In this document: in pieces, positions 8,379 through 15,671 of the stretch
Numbering within the stretch: the stretch's first letter is position 1
Layout: each line of letters opens with the position of its first letter
Source of the DNA: an uncultured Collinsella sp.
GTDB lineage: Bacteria > Actinomycetota > Coriobacteriia > Coriobacteriales > Coriobacteriaceae
Assembly (NCBI GenBank): GCA_900757615.1
Contig: CAAEON010000023.1
Span: 1 to 48,926 of the forward strand
Length of the DNA: 48,926 bases
Reading direction: 5' to 3'
Notes under the pieces: generated by a model
Database searches by the model: none
Told to the model about the DNA's origin: nothing
The model's input: the letters and a program-made list of their open reading frames with translations, nothing else
Program-made: the position numbers and the translations under genes

Positions 8379-8966
8379 ATGGACCGCTATGCCGAGGTAA
8401 CCCGCAAGACGGGCGAGACCGACATTGTCGTAAAGCTCGACCTGGACGGATCTGGCGTGTGCGATATCTCGACCGGCGTGCCGTTTTTCGACCACATGCT
8501 CAACGCCTTTGGCCGCCATGGTCTGTTCGATCTGACGGTGCGCGCGGTGGGCGACGTCGAGGTCGACGCGCACCACACCGTCGAGGACACGGGCATCGTG
8601 CTGGGCGAGGCGTTTTGCCAGGCGCTGGGCGACAAGGCGGGTATTACGCGCTTTGCCGACGCGGCGATCGCCATGGACGAGACGCTCGTGATGGCCGCCG
8701 TGGATATCTCGGGCCGTGGGCAGGCCTATTGTGAGCTGCCCGTGCCGACCGAGCGCGTGGGCAGCTTTGATACCGAGCTGGCCGTCGAGTTCTTCTATGC
8801 CTTTGCACGCGATGCCAAGCTCACGCTGCACGTGCGCGAGCTGGCGGGCGGCAACTCGCACCACATTATCGAGGCCGCCTTTAAGGCCGTGGGCCGCACG
8901 ATGCGTCACGCCTGCGAGCTCGATCCCCACGTGCAGGGCATCCCCAGCACCAAGGGCTCACTGTAA
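8379..8966 (+). CDS. hisB: Imidazoleglycerol-phosphate dehydratase (monofunctional HisB)
   Basis: A 195-residue IGPD that dehydrates imidazole glycerol phosphate to imidazole acetol phosphate. It has the metal-binding histidine motifs FFDHMLNAFGRHG, DAHHTVEDTGIVLGEA and AGGNSHHIIEAAFKA. It lacks the HAD-type histidinol phosphatase domain of enterobacterial HisB, so the pathway needs a separate phosphatase, supplied by hisK at 12412-13323. The gene starts directly after the hisC stop, with AAGGAGGAG in the end of hisC. Its stop codon touches the long inverted repeat at 8965. Confidence 0.96.
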   Translation: MDRYAEVTRKTGETDIVVKLDLDGSGVCDISTGVPFFDHMLNAFGRHGLFDLTVRAVGDVEVDAHHTVEDTGIVLGEAFCQALGDKAGITRFADAAIAMDETLVMAAVDISGRGQAYCELPVPTERVGSFDTELAVEFFYAFARDAKLTLHVRELAGGNSHHIIEAAFKAVGRTMRHACELDPHVQGIPSTKGSL

Positions 8967-9079
8967 CCTGCCAAAAAGGGACAGGTTTATTTTGGCAGGT
9001 TTTATCTGCGGAAATGCTGTCTCATGTGGTGGGTGAACGTTTAACCGACCAAAATAAACCTGTCCCTTTTTGGCAGGTT
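8965..9079. repeat. 31-bp perfect inverted repeat between hisB and hisH (GGGAC family II)
   Basis: The arm at 8965-8995 is exactly complementary to 9049-9079, with 53 bases between. Each arm contains the GGGACAGG head and the body TTTATTTTGG. The left part can also fold locally, since AACCTGCCAAAA (8965-8976) pairs with 8990-9001. The left arm starts inside the hisB stop codon. The element sits inside the operon and would form a very stable hairpin in the his mRNA. Confidence 0.85.
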
Positions 9080-9104
9080 TTGAATGGGAAAAGGGAGGGG
9101 TCGC

Positions 9105-9806
9105 GTGGGCGAACCGAAGATTGTGGTGGTCGACTACCACAAGGGCAACTTGTCGAGCGTCGTGCGCGGGCTTGCGCGCGCCGGTGCCGCCGCCTGCACG
9201 TCGGACGATCCGGAGCAGATCCGCAACGCCGACGGCCTGGTCATCCCGGGCGTGGGCGCGTTCTATGACGCGATCGCCTTTATGCGCCAGAGCGGCGAGG
9301 AGACGGCCGTGCTCGATGCCGTCGCCGCTGGAACTCCGCTGCTCGGCATCTGCCTGGGCCTTCAGCTATTTTTTGAGCGCGGCAACGAGGGCGTGCCTGC
9401 GGACGAGGGTGCGGACGCGGACGACGATGCCTCCGAGCAGGCCGGTGGTCCCTGGGTCGATGGCCTGGGCATCATGCGTGGCTCGTGCACGCACCTGGAG
9501 TCGAGCCGTCTGAAGGTCCCGCACGTGGGCTGGGACCAGGTGCACATGACGCCCGCCGGTGCGGCCGATTCGTTGCTTGCCGGTTTTGCCGAGGGCGCCA
9601 ACATGTATTTCACTCACAGCTACGCGGTGGCCGACGACGTCGATGCCGCCGATGTGTTGGCACGCACGCACTATACACGGAGCTTCCCGTGCATCGTGCG
9701 CCACGGTAACGTGTGGGGCTGCCAGTTCCATCCCGAGAAATCCTCCGCGCTGGGTCAGCGTATTCTTAAGAACTTCGTGAGCATCGTCGAGGAGGTTGGC
9801 CGATGA
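9105..9806 (+). CDS. hisH: Imidazole glycerol phosphate synthase, glutamine amidotransferase subunit
   Basis: A class I glutamine amidotransferase of about 233 residues that provides ammonia to HisF. It shows VVDYHKGNLSSV, the nucleophile motif GICLGLQLFFE (Cys), and the C-terminal catalytic QFHPEKSS (His, Glu). An acidic insert (ADEGADADDDASEQ) follows the nucleophile elbow. I prefer GTG 9105, which has AAGGGAGGGG in ideal position; ATG 9084 is in frame but has no ribosome site and borders the hairpin. Its end overlaps hisA by four bases (ATGA). Confidence 0.94.
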   Translation: MGEPKIVVVDYHKGNLSSVVRGLARAGAAACTSDDPEQIRNADGLVIPGVGAFYDAIAFMRQSGEETAVLDAVAAGTPLLGICLGLQLFFERGNEGVPADEGADADDDASEQAGGPWVDGLGIMRGSCTHLESSRLKVPHVGWDQVHMTPAGAADSLLAGFAEGANMYFTHSYAVADDVDAADVLARTHYTRSFPCIVRHGNVWGCQFHPEKSSALGQRILKNFVSIVEEVGR

Positions 9807-10546
9807 TCCTGTTTCCCGCAATCGATCTGATCGGCGGCAAGGTTGTGCGCCTGGAGCGCGGTGACCGCAACCGCTGCAAGGTATATTCCGATGACCCCGT
9901 GGCCGTCGCCCGCTCGTTTGCCGAGCAGGGCGCAAGCTGGGTGCATGTCGTCGACCTGTCCGCTGCCTTTGGTGAGGACGAGGACGCATGCGCTGCCAAC
10001 TCGGCGGCGATTAAGGCCATCTGCGGCGTCGGCGGTCTGTCCGTGGACGTGGGCGGCGGCGTTCGCTCACTCGCGCGCATCGATGAGCTGGCAGGCTATG
10101 GTGCTCGCCGCATTGCGCTGGGCACCGTGCTCGTGACCGAGCAGGGTTTTGCTGAGGTGGCAGCCCAAGGCTTTGGCGAGCTGCTGGTAGCAGATATCGC
10201 CGCGCGCGACGGTCAGGTTAAGGTGAACGGCTGGCGTGACGGCGCGGGCGTGGCGCTCGACGATGCCGTGGCGCAGCTTACCGAGCTGGGCTTTAAACAC
10301 CTGGTCTATACCGACATCGCGCGCGATGGCATGCAGACGGGCATCGATGTGGCGGCGTATTGCCATGTGGCCGAGGTCGCGGGCTTTCCCGTCGTGGCTT
10401 CGGGCGGTATTTCGACGCTCGACGACATCCGCGCACTGGCCGCGGTGGGCGAGGTCGCGATTGAAGGCGCCATTACCGGCCGTGCGCTCTACGAAGGCAA
10501 CTTTACGCTGGCACAGGCGTTGGCCGCCGCCCGAGGGGAGGAGTAG
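9803..10546 (+). CDS. hisA: ProFAR isomerase
   Basis: A 247-residue TIM barrel that isomerises ProFAR to PRFAR. It begins ILFPAIDLIGGKVVRL, with catalytic Asp8, and contains the second active-site region YTDIARDGMQTG and the phosphate loops SVDVGGGVRS and VVASGGIST. The ATGA overlap with hisH indicates translational coupling. Actinobacteria often use a bifunctional PriA, but the pathway context favours HisA; dual activity cannot be excluded from sequence alone. Confidence 0.95.
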   Translation: MILFPAIDLIGGKVVRLERGDRNRCKVYSDDPVAVARSFAEQGASWVHVVDLSAAFGEDEDACAANSAAIKAICGVGGLSVDVGGGVRSLARIDELAGYGARRIALGTVLVTEQGFAEVAAQGFGELLVADIAARDGQVKVNGWRDGAGVALDDAVAQLTELGFKHLVYTDIARDGMQTGIDVAAYCHVAEVAGFPVVASGGISTLDDIRALAAVGEVAIEGAITGRALYEGNFTLAQALAAARGEE

Positions 10547-10549
10547 CCC

Positions 10550-11332
10550 ATGCTTACCAAGCGCGTGATTCCCTGCCTGGACGTCAAGGACGGCCGTGTG
10601 GTCAAGGGCGTCAACTTTGTGAGCTTGCGCGATGCGGGCGATCCGGTGGAGCTGGCGCGTGCCTACGACCGCGAGGGAGCGGACGAGGTCGTCTTCCTGG
10701 ACATTACCGCCACGAGCGACAACCGTGCGACGACTATCGAGATGGCGGCGCATGCGGCCGAGGAGCTCGCCATTCCCTATACCGTGGGCGGCGGCTTTCG
10801 CGACTTGGCGGGCATGCGGACCATGGTTGCCGCCGGCGCCGACAAGGTGTCGCTTAACTCTGCCGCTGTGCGCGACCCGTCGTTGATCAGCCAGGCTGCC
10901 GCGGCGTTTGGCAGCCAGGCCGTGGTCGTGGCGATCGATGCCAAGCGCGTCGGTTTGCCCGGAGAGCCGGGTGCCGATAGGTGGGAGGTCTTTACCGCAG
11001 GAGGTCGCAACGCTACGGGTATCGACGCGGTGGAGTGGGCCGAGGAGGCGGCTCGTCGTGGCGCCGGCGAAATCCTACTGACCAGCATGGATCGCGACGG
11101 TACCAAGGCTGGTTTTGATTTGGCGCTCACCCGCGCCGTGGCGCGCGCGGTGCCGATTCCCGTCATCGCGAGCGGCGGCGTGGGCGCACTCGAGCATTTT
11201 GCCGAGGGCGTGATCGAGGGCGAGGCCGACGCCGTGCTGGCGGCGAGCGTCTTTCACTTTGGAACCTTCAGCATTCGCCAGGTGAAGGAATACATGGCGT
11301 CGCAGGGTATTCCTGTGAGGTTGGACTTCTAA
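10550..11332 (+). CDS. hisF: Imidazole glycerol phosphate synthase, cyclase subunit
   Basis: A 260-residue TIM barrel that, with HisH, makes imidazole glycerol phosphate and AICAR from PRFAR. It has the N-terminal RVIPCLDVKDGRVVKGVNF with catalytic Asp11, YTVGGGFRD, LLTSMDRDGTKAGFD with the second catalytic Asp, and VIASGGVGA. It begins three bases after the hisA stop, with GGGGAGGAG upstream. The AICAR released is a substrate of PurH, also in this window (37901-39508). Confidence 0.97.
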   Translation: MLTKRVIPCLDVKDGRVVKGVNFVSLRDAGDPVELARAYDREGADEVVFLDITATSDNRATTIEMAAHAAEELAIPYTVGGGFRDLAGMRTMVAAGADKVSLNSAAVRDPSLISQAAAAFGSQAVVVAIDAKRVGLPGEPGADRWEVFTAGGRNATGIDAVEWAEEAARRGAGEILLTSMDRDGTKAGFDLALTRAVARAVPIPVIASGGVGALEHFAEGVIEGEADAVLAASVFHFGTFSIRQVKEYMASQGIPVRLDF

Positions 11333-11353
11333 TGCTGCGGGCTTCGCTGCGGC

Positions 11354-11447
11354 TTGCCCAGGCACCGCATCTTGCCGCTCAAACCGTCGCTCGCGTACCA
11401 AAGTACGCGTCGCTCCTCTTTCGCGGCAACCTGCGGCACCTGGACAA
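11354..11447. repeat. 94-base imperfect hairpin repeat between hisF and hisI
   Basis: TTGCCCAGGCACCGC at 11354 pairs over about 25 bases with the end at 11447 (about 20 of 25 matching). The tip is the perfect stem GCGTAC-CAAA-GTACGC. The element fills most of the 153-base gap between hisF and hisI, has no stop in the hisI frame, and lies in the middle of the operon. It looks like a dispersed intergenic repeat. Confidence 0.65.
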
Positions 11448-11485
11448 CCCTCGCCGACCTGCGATGTTTGAATTTGGGGAGAGAA

Positions 11486-11827
11486 ATGGAAGAGATAACC
11501 GATCCTTCAAAGCTTACGTACGACGCCCGCGGGCTGATTCCTTGTGTGGTTCAGCAGTATGACACCGGTGAGGTGCTTATGGTTGCTTGGATGAACGAGG
11601 AATCGGTGGGGCTGACGCTCAAGACCGGGACCACGTGGTTTTGGAGCCGCAGTCGCCAGGAGCTCTGGAATAAGGGCGCGACGAGCGGCAATATGCAGGA
11701 GGTCAAGGAGCTCTGGGCCGACTGCGATAGCGATACGCTGCTGGTCAAGGTCGACTCGCCGGGTCCGGCCTGCCACACCGGCAACCGTACCTGCTTCTTT
11801 AAGCGCGTGGAAGGGGGAGTGCGATGA
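11486..11827 (+). CDS. hisI: Phosphoribosyl-AMP cyclohydrolase
   Basis: A 113-residue monofunctional HisI that opens the adenine ring of PR-AMP. Metal-binding motifs are present: DCDSDTLLVKV, and the cysteines of GPACHTGNRTCFF. The WSRSRQELWNKG segment is also typical. ATG 11486 follows GGGGAGAGAA. The frame is open through the upstream hairpin, but a start there is unlikely. Its stop overlaps the next small gene (ATGA). Confidence 0.95.
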   Translation: MEEITDPSKLTYDARGLIPCVVQQYDTGEVLMVAWMNEESVGLTLKTGTTWFWSRSRQELWNKGATSGNMQEVKELWADCDSDTLLVKVDSPGPACHTGNRTCFFKRVEGGVR

Positions 11828-12051
11828 AAGTCGTGACGCCGTTCGAGGTCGCCGACTGCAACACCGAGCTCCTCCGCGCGGGCGTGCCATGCCGCGTGCA
11901 CCTGACTGATGCCTGCGGGGCGCAGTCGCTTTGGCTCGAGGCCGAGAAAGAAAGGCTCGATGAGGCCCATGCCGTCATCGTCGAGTTCTTTGAGAAAAAG
12001 GGCGCAAAGCCTCGGTTCGATGAGACCGGTACCTACTTTACGCTGCAGTAA
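11824..12051 (+). CDS. Unknown 75-residue protein inside the his operon
   Basis: I do not recognise this gene with confidence. It lies between hisI and hisE, overlaps the hisI stop by four bases (GTGCGATGA) and ends 15 bases before hisE, so it is very probably cotranslated with them. The sequence is soluble, with a compact beta-alpha pattern: VVTPFEVADCNTELL, a cysteine-containing VHLTDACGAQSLWLE, an acidic helix, and YFTLQ at the end. The short size could suit a regulatory or scaffold role for HisI/HisE, but that is a guess from position only. Confidence 0.75.
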   Translation: MKVVTPFEVADCNTELLRAGVPCRVHLTDACGAQSLWLEAEKERLDEAHAVIVEFFEKKGAKPRFDETGTYFTLQ

Positions 12052-12066
12052 CGAGAGGAAATAACC

Positions 12067-12384
12067 ATGGGAGTCAGAACAGCTAACGTGCAGCCGGGAA
12101 ATATCGGCGAGACGCTGACGGGACTGGCCGAGGTGATTCACGGCCGTCGCGACGCATCGCCGCAGGAGAGCTATACCGCGCGTCTGTTGACCGACGTCGA
12201 GGATGAGCTGCTCAAGAAGCTTGCCGAGGAGGCGAGCGAGGTGATCATGGCCTGCAAGGACAACGACCACGACCACATCCGCTACGAAGCTGGCGACCTG
12301 GTCTACCATCTGCTCGTAACGCTCGAACGCTACGGTATCACCCTCGACGAGCTGGCCGGCGAACTCAACGCCCGCCGCCACTAG
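12067..12384 (+). CDS. hisE: Phosphoribosyl-ATP pyrophosphatase
   Basis: A 105-residue all-alpha MazG-like pyrophosphatase for the second step of the pathway. The motif KKLAEEASEVIMACKD carries the acidic metal-binding residues, and EAGDLVYHLLVTL is the matching second helix. In many bacteria it is fused to HisI, but here it is a separate gene. GAGAGGAAATAACC precedes the ATG. It is the last gene of the operon. Confidence 0.95.
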   Translation: MGVRTANVQPGNIGETLTGLAEVIHGRRDASPQESYTARLLTDVEDELLKKLAEEASEVIMACKDNDHDHIRYEAGDLVYHLLVTLERYGITLDELAGELNARRH

Positions 12385-12412
12385 TCGTTTAAGAACCTCC
12401 CCAATGACTAGT
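12380..12412. repeat. Hairpin between convergent hisE and hisK
   Basis: ACTAGTC at 12380-12386 pairs with GACTAGT at 12406-12412. The intervening TTTAAGAACCTCCCC is shared with the larger GGGGAC family copies at 36846-36966. The left arm contains the hisE stop and the right arm touches the hisK stop, leaving almost no other intergenic sequence. Confidence 0.6.
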
Positions 12413-13323
12413 TAGGCGAGGGGCGTGGGTTGCCATTCGCCGGTGGCGTGGGGAATGTCGAAGGCTCGATAACCGCAGTCGTAGGCGTGGGCCTGGGCCT
12501 CGCGAATGTTCCAGCAGATGTCGCAGGCGCGGTGTGCGTCCGAGCCAAAAGTAATCGGCACCTCGGCGTGGGCGAAGCGACGCAAAAGGCCGGTCGCGGG
12601 GTAATAATCGTCGAGCCCCTTGCGCGGTGCGGCGGTCGAGACCTCAACGCGGCGACCCGTATCGTGGGCGCATTCGGCCATCTGCTCCCAAAATGGCGTC
12701 GGGTCAAAATCGGGCGCAAAGCCCTCCTTCGAAAAGCGCATGACCAGGTCGGGATGGGCCATCACGTCAAAGTTGAGTGAGCTTTCGCAAGCACGGCACC
12801 AGTCGTCGACGTAGCGCTCCCACACGCCGTGTACTTCCAGGTTTTCCCAAACGTGCAGGTTGGTGTCGTCGTCGATCCAACCGCAAAGGGAATCGGGTGT
12901 ATCGGGGCGAGTGACGTTTTCCGTTCCCGCCGTACCCGCGGCACCGGCCATGATATCGCCCGGATCGCCAATCCAGTGCACACTGCCCAAGCGCACTATG
13001 GCACCCGCGGACCAGCGCTCAACCAAAGGCTCGCAACCTTTGTACCAGTCGCATTCAAAGCCATAGATAAGCTCGATCTCCGGCGCGATCTGCGCGGCGA
13101 GCTTGCGGGCGTCCTCAAAGGCCAGACGATGTGCCGGCAGGTCGCCCTCGACGACCTGCACCTCGCAGTTAGCATCCATGCTGGCAGGTAGGGTGAGGTG
13201 GTCGGTCGAGACTATAATGCGGCAGCCGGCGGCCGCGGCGGCGCGGATGTTCTCCTCAAACGAGGCATGGCCATCCGAAAACGAGGTATGGGTATGGCAA
13301 TCGACCAGTGGGCAGGCGGACAT
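12412..13323 (-). CDS. hisK: Histidinol-phosphatase, PHP family
   Basis: A 303-residue PHP-domain phosphoesterase. It shows the metal-binding motifs DCHTHTSFSDG (HxH, near residue 9), STDHLTL, GFECDW, SVHWIGD, VMAHPDL and GSDAHR. HisK-type enzymes remove phosphate from histidinol phosphate. The role is supported by its position tail-to-tail with the his operon and by the absence of a phosphatase domain in HisB. The AAAGGAG ribosome site and ATG are clear. An insert rich in Gly/Ala/Thr (MAGAAGTAGTENVTRP) follows the VHWIGD motif. Confidence 0.85.
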   Translation of the reverse strand: MSACPLVDCHTHTSFSDGHASFEENIRAAAAAGCRIIVSTDHLTLPASMDANCEVQVVEGDLPAHRLAFEDARKLAAQIAPEIELIYGFECDWYKGCEPLVERWSAGAIVRLGSVHWIGDPGDIMAGAAGTAGTENVTRPDTPDSLCGWIDDDTNLHVWENLEVHGVWERYVDDWCRACESSLNFDVMAHPDLVMRFSKEGFAPDFDPTPFWEQMAECAHDTGRRVEVSTAAPRKGLDDYYPATGLLRRFAHAEVPITFGSDAHRACDICWNIREAQAHAYDCGYRAFDIPHATGEWQPTPLA

Positions 13324-13463
13324 GGCGACTCCTTTGCGTCAAGCGAATTCGCTCCATTGTAATGGCGCGATCCCCGCTGCGATGAGCGCGCTGGGGGCCG
13401 AAATCGACTGGAAAGGACGGGTAGCGCATAAGGGCGAGCTCGCGACATCGGTCTTGCTCCAAT

Positions 13464-13524
13464 ACATGTACATCAGCCTCCAAAAGCTGCAAATAATGAC
13501 ATGTTTGGAGGCTGATGTACATGT
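13464..13524. repeat. 21-bp perfect inverted repeat upstream of hisK and the LarC-like gene
   Basis: The arm at 13464-13484 (starting ACATGTACATCAGCC) is exactly complementary to 13504-13524, with a 19-base loop. It lies in the 339-base region between two divergent genes. The rest of that region shows no gene and only weak promoter-like sequence. Confidence 0.85.
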
Positions 13525-13662
13525 TTGGCTGAGGCGGTGGAGTGTCGGTTTCTTGCCGACAAGGAAAATCGCGCTCATCACGCGCCGTCACATCCGCGCC
13601 GCCCGCGATGTGCTAGCGTTTGAGTGAACAAAACGAGCCCGTGCGGAAAGGAGCCGGACCGT

Positions 13663-14148
13663 ATGCCATGCGATAGCACATCCCCGCTGTCTCGCGAGAC
13701 CGATGCGCCCGAGACCATCGTCAAGCTGGAGTGCGACATCGACGATGCGTCGCCCGAGGTGCTCGCCTACGCCGCTGACCGCCTGCGCGAGGCCGGCGCC
13801 CGCGAGGTGCACTGGCTGCCCCTCTACTGCAAAAAGGGCCGCCCCGGATGGCAGTTGCAGGTGATCTGCTCGCACGAGGATATCGAGCGCCTACAGACGA
13901 TTATCTTTTTGGAGACCACGACCAACGCCGTTCGTTGCCAGGTGATGGAACGCGTTTGCCTGCCGCGCCGATTCGAGCAGGTGACAACGCCTTGGGGCGA
14001 GGTATCCGTTAAGGTGGCGACTCTGCCCGACGGCAGCGAGCGCGCGGCTCCCGAGTACGAGGATTGCGCCCGTCTTGCCCGCGAACATGACGTGCCGCTC
14101 CAACGCGTGATGCAGGCGGCTCAGAGCGCGGCGCTGCGATTCGAGTAA
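13663..14148 (+). CDS. Stand-alone LarC C-terminal domain protein (nickel insertion protein-like)
   Basis: A 161-residue protein matching the C-terminal part of LarC (DUF111): LECDIDDASPEVLAYAADRL, GAREVHWLPLYCKKGRPGW, FLETTTNAVRCQVMER, and PEYEDCARLAREHDVPLQRVM. LarC makes the nickel-pincer cofactor of lactate racemase and in lactobacilli is read as LarC1+LarC2 by frameshifting. Here only the LarC2-like part exists, and no LarC1, larA, larB or larE is nearby. AAAGGAG selects ATG 13663. It may be a separate subunit or an adapted protein. Confidence 0.75.
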   Translation: MPCDSTSPLSRETDAPETIVKLECDIDDASPEVLAYAADRLREAGAREVHWLPLYCKKGRPGWQLQVICSHEDIERLQTIIFLETTTNAVRCQVMERVCLPRRFEQVTTPWGEVSVKVATLPDGSERAAPEYEDCARLAREHDVPLQRVMQAAQSAALRFE

Positions 14149-14220
14149 CACGGTAGATGGGCTCCACATCCGCCGGGCCCCGTTTTCAGCCCCATCAACT
14201 CCGCTTCGAAAGGACTCCCC

Positions 14221-14769
14221 ATGAAATACCTCATCGCTTCCGACATCCATGGCTCGGCATACTGGGCCGAGCGCCTCTGCACTGCCATCGAATCCGAACA
14301 GCCCGACCGCATTGTGCTGCTGGGCGACCTGCTCTACCACGGCCCGCGTAACGACCTGCCGCGCGACTATGCCCCCAAGCGCGTGATTCCGCTGCTCAAC
14401 GCCCTGGCCGACCGCATCATCGCGGTGCGCGGCAACTGCGACGCCGAGGTCGACCAGATGGTCCTCGACTTCCCCGTCATGGCCGACTACGCCACACTAT
14501 TCGACGAGACCGGACGTGAACTGTTCCTGACGCACGGCCACGTTTTTGGCGCCGGTATGCACAACAGCGTCGACCACGCGCCCGCGCTGCCCGAGGGTTC
14601 CGCGCTCGTCTACGGCCACACGCACATCAAGGTTAACGAGGAAAGCGCCGCGCACCCGGGCCTGTGGCTCTTCAACCCCGGCAGCGTGAGCATTCCCAAG
14701 GACGGCACGCACAGCTACGGCATCTACGAGAACGGCGCGTTCCGCCATGTGATCCTGGAGGAGGACTAA
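14221..14769 (+). CDS. YfcE-family phosphodiesterase (MJ0936-like calcineurin fold)
   Basis: A 182-residue metallophosphoesterase with the full metal-ligand set: ASDIHGS, LLGDLLYHGPRND, VRGNCDAE, LTHGHVFGA and VYGHTHIK, then LFNPGSVSIPKDG. Length and motifs match E. coli YfcE, an in vitro phosphodiesterase of unknown natural substrate. GAAAGGA precedes the ATG. It ends 2 bases before mazG, with GGAGGAGG serving that gene, so the two are cotranscribed. Confidence 0.9.
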   Translation: MKYLIASDIHGSAYWAERLCTAIESEQPDRIVLLGDLLYHGPRNDLPRDYAPKRVIPLLNALADRIIAVRGNCDAEVDQMVLDFPVMADYATLFDETGRELFLTHGHVFGAGMHNSVDHAPALPEGSALVYGHTHIKVNEESAAHPGLWLFNPGSVSIPKDGTHSYGIYENGAFRHVILEED

Positions 14770-14771
14770 CC

Positions 14772-15632
14772 ATGGCCGAGCATATGGCTCAGCAAAATGA
14801 CGAGGGTTCGCGCGATCTGTCCACGCTGGTCGACGCGTCGGCCGAGCTGCAGCATCTGGTGCAGACCATCTGGCGCCTGCGTCAGCCCGATGGCTGCCCG
14901 TGGGACCGCGAACAGACGCATCGGAGCATTGGCAAGAACATGATCGAGGAAGCCTACGAGGCGCTCGACTGCATCGAGGCCGATGATGCGGCGCACCTGC
15001 GCGAGGAGCTGGGCGACGTGCTCATGCAGGTAGTGCTGCATGCGCAGATCGCGGCGGACGCCGGCGAGTTTACGCTGGCCGACGTGGCGCGCGATATCGA
15101 CGCCAAGCTCATTCGCCGTCATCCGCACGTGTTTGGTGATGCGGATGCCGACAACTCCGACGAGGTGCTCAAGATTTGGGACGAGGTCAAGCTTGCCGAG
15201 AAGGCCGCCAAAGACCAGGCCGTGGCGGCAGGCGAGGCCGCGCCCGAGGGTCTGCTCGACGGCGTGCCTACGCACCTGCCGGCGCTGATGCAGGCTCAGA
15301 AGGTGTCGCGCAAGGCGGCTGCCGTGGGCTTTGAGTGGGAGACGGTCCAGGACGTGTGGGACGAGGTCGCCGAGGAGCGTGCCGAGTTTGAGGCCGAGGC
15401 TCCCGGCTCGCCCGAGCGCGAGATGGAGTTTGGCGACCTGCTCTTTGCCCTGGTCAACGTTGCGCGCAAGGAGGGAATCGACGCCGAGAGCGCCCTGCGT
15501 GCCAGCACGGCAAAGTTCCGCCGCCGCTGGGCCGCGATGGAGGCCGCCGTGCACGAGGCGGGCGATGACCTCGCCGCCTGCTCAACCGCTCAACTCAACG
15601 ACCTGTGGGACCAAGCAAAAGCAAGCGAGTGA
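14772..15632 (+). CDS. mazG: Nucleoside triphosphate pyrophosphohydrolase MazG
   Basis: A 286-residue protein with two MazG modules. The first has LRQPDGCPWDREQTHRSI, MIEEAYEALDCIE and LREELGDVLMQVVLHAQ; the second has EEERAEFEAEA-like and EFGDLLFALVNVARKEGI segments. It hydrolyses NTPs to NMP and PPi, with roles in nucleotide pool cleaning and ppGpp-linked stress. ATG 14772 follows the GGAGGAGG site; longer starts lie in the previous gene. The linker (KDQAVAAGEAAPEGLLDG) is alanine-rich. Confidence 0.93.
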   Translation: MAEHMAQQNDEGSRDLSTLVDASAELQHLVQTIWRLRQPDGCPWDREQTHRSIGKNMIEEAYEALDCIEADDAAHLREELGDVLMQVVLHAQIAADAGEFTLADVARDIDAKLIRRHPHVFGDADADNSDEVLKIWDEVKLAEKAAKDQAVAAGEAAPEGLLDGVPTHLPALMQAQKVSRKAAAVGFEWETVQDVWDEVAEERAEFEAEAPGSPEREMEFGDLLFALVNVARKEGIDAESALRASTAKFRRRWAAMEAAVHEAGDDLAACSTAQLNDLWDQAKASE

Positions 15633-15671
15633 GGCCTGCGTCTCTCACGGCATCCATTCGTAGAGAGGTCT

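Noticed and set aside
6990..8930. Open frame of 646 codons on the minus strand across hisD-hisB
   Set aside because: It spans three clear his genes on the other strand and has no recognisable domain.
9084..9104. ATG start for hisH
   Set aside because: In frame but without a ribosome site; GTG 9105 follows AAGGGAGGGG and matches the family start better.
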